The notes under the pieces were generated by a model. That model searched no databases. It saw only the letters and a program-made list of their open reading frames with translations, and had not been told where the DNA came from. From Frankiaceae bacterium (GTDB lineage Bacteria; Actinomycetota; Actinomycetes; Frankiales; Frankiaceae): a stretch of 5,982 nt of DNA. Positions 4,650 through 5,982 of the stretch are shown here, in pieces; positions within the stretch are counted from its first letter, which is position 1, and each line of letters starts with the position of its first letter. The translations under genes were made by a program, and so were the position numbers. The stretch is from NCBI GenBank assembly GCA_030840885.1, contig JAVEDQ010000389.1:1-5982 (forward strand). The letters are read 5' to 3'.

Positions 4650-5189
4650 ATGGCCATCCCGCTGCTCGCAGCGCCGAAGCGCGTGCCGATGTCCTGGTCC
4701 GCCTATCTCGCTCTCGAAGCAGATTCTCCCGGTGAGTACTTCGACGGCTGCCTCGTGATGGCGCCCAGCCCCGATCAGCAGCATCAGCTGGTCAGCCGAC
4801 GACTTGCAAACCTGCTCGAACAGGCCGTGCCGTCCGGCTTCACGGTGAACACCGGGTGGCAGTGGTCGCCGACGGACGGCCAGAACTTCATCCCCGACGT
4901 CATGGTCTACGCGTCCACAAGTGAAACGACGAGACTCACCGCGACGCCAGTCCTGGCTGTCGAAGTGCTGTCGCAGAACCGCGCCGACGATCTGGTCGTC
5001 AAGACGTCGCGCTACGCCGCCGCGGGGCTGGAGAACTACTGGGTCCTGGACCGGGACGCCGCGGAGCTGCTCGTCCATCGGCTGCAGGAAGGCGTGTACG
5101 CGCAAGTTCAGGTCGTCGCTCGGCACGCTGCCACCGTGAGCCTGGGGGTGGCCGAGGTCGTCGTGGACCTGGAGAACCTGCTCCGCTGA
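4650..5189 (+). CDS. Uma2 family protein (DUF820, restriction-endonuclease-like fold)
   Basis: This 179-residue protein has the usual length and pattern of the Uma2/DUF820 family (PF05685), which has the PD-(D/E)xK nuclease core. Visible motifs are MSWSAYLAL (14-22), the acidic EYFDG turn (29-33), PDVMVY with D83, AVEVLS with E105, and K118 followed by YAAAGLENYWVLD (122-134). D83, E105 and K118 are the likely metal-binding and catalytic set, so the core looks intact. No DNA-binding domain, signal or membrane segment is seen, so it should be cytoplasmic. The family is widespread, often multicopy, and its biological role is not settled; nuclease activity is inferred from the fold. No toxin, antitoxin, methylase or transposase partner is adjacent. 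A good ribosome site and a plausible promoter precede it. The dehydrogenase gene follows on the same strand 69 bp later, probably a separate unit given its own -10-like box. Confidence 0.88.
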   Translation: MAIPLLAAPKRVPMSWSAYLALEADSPGEYFDGCLVMAPSPDQQHQLVSRRLANLLEQAVPSGFTVNTGWQWSPTDGQNFIPDVMVYASTSETTRLTATPVLAVEVLSQNRADDLVVKTSRYAAAGLENYWVLDRDAAELLVHRLQEGVYAQVQVVARHAATVSLGVAEVVVDLENLLR

Positions 5190-5219
5190 ATCGCTCGCCG
5201 AACTGCCGACTCACCCCGG

Positions 5220-5225
5220 CATACT
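5220..5225 (+). promoter_or_regulatory. Candidate -10 element before the leader ORF
   Basis: CATACT matches four of six bases of TATAAT. Its last base lies seven bases before ATG 5233, so transcription would start on or next to that ATG, giving a leaderless transcript of the kind common in actinomycetes. No convincing -35 box is found at 16-18 bp spacing. Confidence 0.35.
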
Positions 5226-5232
5226 GCGGTCC

Positions 5233-5262
5233 ATGATCTCGCTCGCCGGTACCGCAGCATGA
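5233..5262 (+). CDS. Possible 9-codon leader ORF (MISLAGTAA)
   Basis: ATG 5233 opens a nine-codon frame, MISLAGTAA, ending at TGA 5260-5262. The stop overlaps the dehydrogenase start as ATGA (5259-5262). There is no ribosome site in front of it, but a -10-like box is placed for leaderless initiation. A ribosome ending here could restart on the dehydrogenase ATG, which also lacks a ribosome site. The peptide has no run of one amino acid that would suggest classical attenuation. It may be chance; only the combined placement makes it worth recording. Confidence 0.25.
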   Translation: MISLAGTAA

Positions 5263-5982
5263 AGGCCGTCACCTGCGGCAGCGGCGAACTCGCCCTCGCC
5301 GACCTGCCCGAGCCGCAGCCGGCGAAGGGGCAGCTCGTCCTGTCCGTGTCGCGTTGCGGCATCTGTGGCTCGGATCTGCACGCGCAGCACCACGCCGACG
5401 AGCTTGCCGACGTCATGGACGAGCTTGCGTATCCGGACTTCATGCGGGCCGGCAACTCGGTGGTGCTGGGCCACGAGTTCTGCGGCGAGGTCGTCGAACG
5501 GGGCGGCGGAGCGGCGATGCGCTTCAAGCCCGGCACCTCCGTCGTCGCCTTCCCGATCGTGCGCCACAGCGGAGTCGTCCATCCCACCGGGCTCTCGCCC
5601 CGGGCACCCGGTGGCTACGCCGAACGGGTGCTGACCGAGGCGTCGCTGACCTTCGCGGTCCCGAACGGGTTGGCCCCGGACGTCGCGGCGCTCACCGAGC
5701 CGATGGCGGTCGGGCTGCACGCGGTGCGCCGCAGCGAGATCGCCAAGCGCGACGTCGCGATCGTGCTCGGCTGTGGGCCGGTCGGGCTGGCGGTCGTCTG
5801 CCACCTCAAGGCGCGCGGGATCCGGACCATCGTCGCCAGCGACCCGTCCCCCGGCCGGCGCGAGCTGGCCCGCCGGTGCGGTGCCGACGTGGTCGTCGAC
5901 CCCACGGTCGACTCGCCCTACACGGCTGCTCCGGCGAAGGGCTGGATGACGACAGCGCCGGACCTGCTGGGCTTCGCGGTCG
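5259..5982 (+). CDS. Zinc-dependent medium-chain alcohol dehydrogenase-like protein (3' end cut off)
   Basis: The first 241 residues of a medium-chain dehydrogenase/reductase are present; the gene runs past the window end, and family members are usually 340-390 residues. It should oxidise an alcohol or polyol, or reduce the carbonyl, with a nicotinamide cofactor in the cytoplasm. The catalytic zinc site shows CGICGSDLH (33-41, ligand C36), GHEFCGEV (71-78, H72/E73) and TEPMAVGLHAVRRS (146-159, E147), the last as in sorbitol/threonine dehydrogenases. The four-cysteine structural zinc lobe expected soon after residue 90 is absent. The Rossmann motif is GCGPVG (171-176), and D195 (VASDPS) at the end of the second strand favours NAD over NADP. 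The stretch between the catalytic Cys and GHE is slightly long, with an acidic helix-like HADELADVMDEL. The start ATG has no Shine-Dalgarno site and overlaps a small leader ORF. The substrate cannot be told. Confidence 0.88.
   Translation, partial: MKAVTCGSGELALADLPEPQPAKGQLVLSVSRCGICGSDLHAQHHADELADVMDELAYPDFMRAGNSVVLGHEFCGEVVERGGGAAMRFKPGTSVVAFPIVRHSGVVHPTGLSPRAPGGYAERVLTEASLTFAVPNGLAPDVAALTEPMAVGLHAVRRSEIAKRDVAIVLGCGPVGLAVVCHLKARGIRTIVASDPSPGRRELARRCGADVVVDPTVDSPYTAAPAKGWMTTAPDLLGFAV

Noticed and set aside
4650..5189. Uma2 gene as part of a defence or toxin-antitoxin system
   Set aside because: No partner gene (antitoxin, methylase, helicase or transposase) is adjacent in the window, so a system cannot be claimed.

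Overview
The window is GC-rich (roughly 70 %) and densely coding. GTG starts, strong G/C preference at third codon positions and the protein families point to a high-GC actinomycete chromosome. The genus cannot be named from this sequence alone. No RNA gene, insertion sequence, integrase, CRISPR array or recognisable defence or toxin cluster was found. The coding part looks like ordinary chromosome; the unusual part is a 554-bp intergenic region.

Left part (15-2763, + strand): three genes lie in an operon-like row. A CorA-type divalent cation channel carries GQN in place of the usual GMN signature. It overlaps by 10 bp a small unrecognised membrane protein. That gene overlaps, through an ATGA junction, a membrane-anchored phosphodiester glycosidase-domain protein (NAGPA/PF09992-like). 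The tight junctions suggest co-transcription and, for the last pair, translational coupling. All three products should be at the cell envelope.

Middle (2809-4095, - strand): a convergent gene encodes a membrane-anchored D-alanyl-D-alanine carboxypeptidase (peptidase S11) with all three catalytic motifs, so it probably trims peptidoglycan stem peptides. A short gap with a possible hairpin separates it from the glycosidase gene.

4096-4649: this is the divergent intergenic region between the carboxypeptidase and a Uma2-family gene. No convincing gene lies in it, but it is rich in repeats. In order it holds a 9-bp inverted repeat, an 8-bp perfect hairpin, six exact CCGCGGG heptamers, a third inverted repeat, a second degenerate heptamer run, overlapping alternative hairpins, another GC hairpin, and a plausible promoter for the downstream gene. 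It is the part most worth a second look.

Right part (4650-5982, + strand): a complete Uma2/DUF820 nuclease-fold gene with a clear ribosome binding site is followed by a zinc-dependent medium-chain dehydrogenase cut by the window end. The dehydrogenase lacks a Shine-Dalgarno site. It is preceded by a possible 9-codon leader ORF that overlaps its start codon.

I found no evidence for a complete new system. The novelty candidates are the structured repeat cluster, the small membrane protein/glycosidase pair, and the leader ORF.
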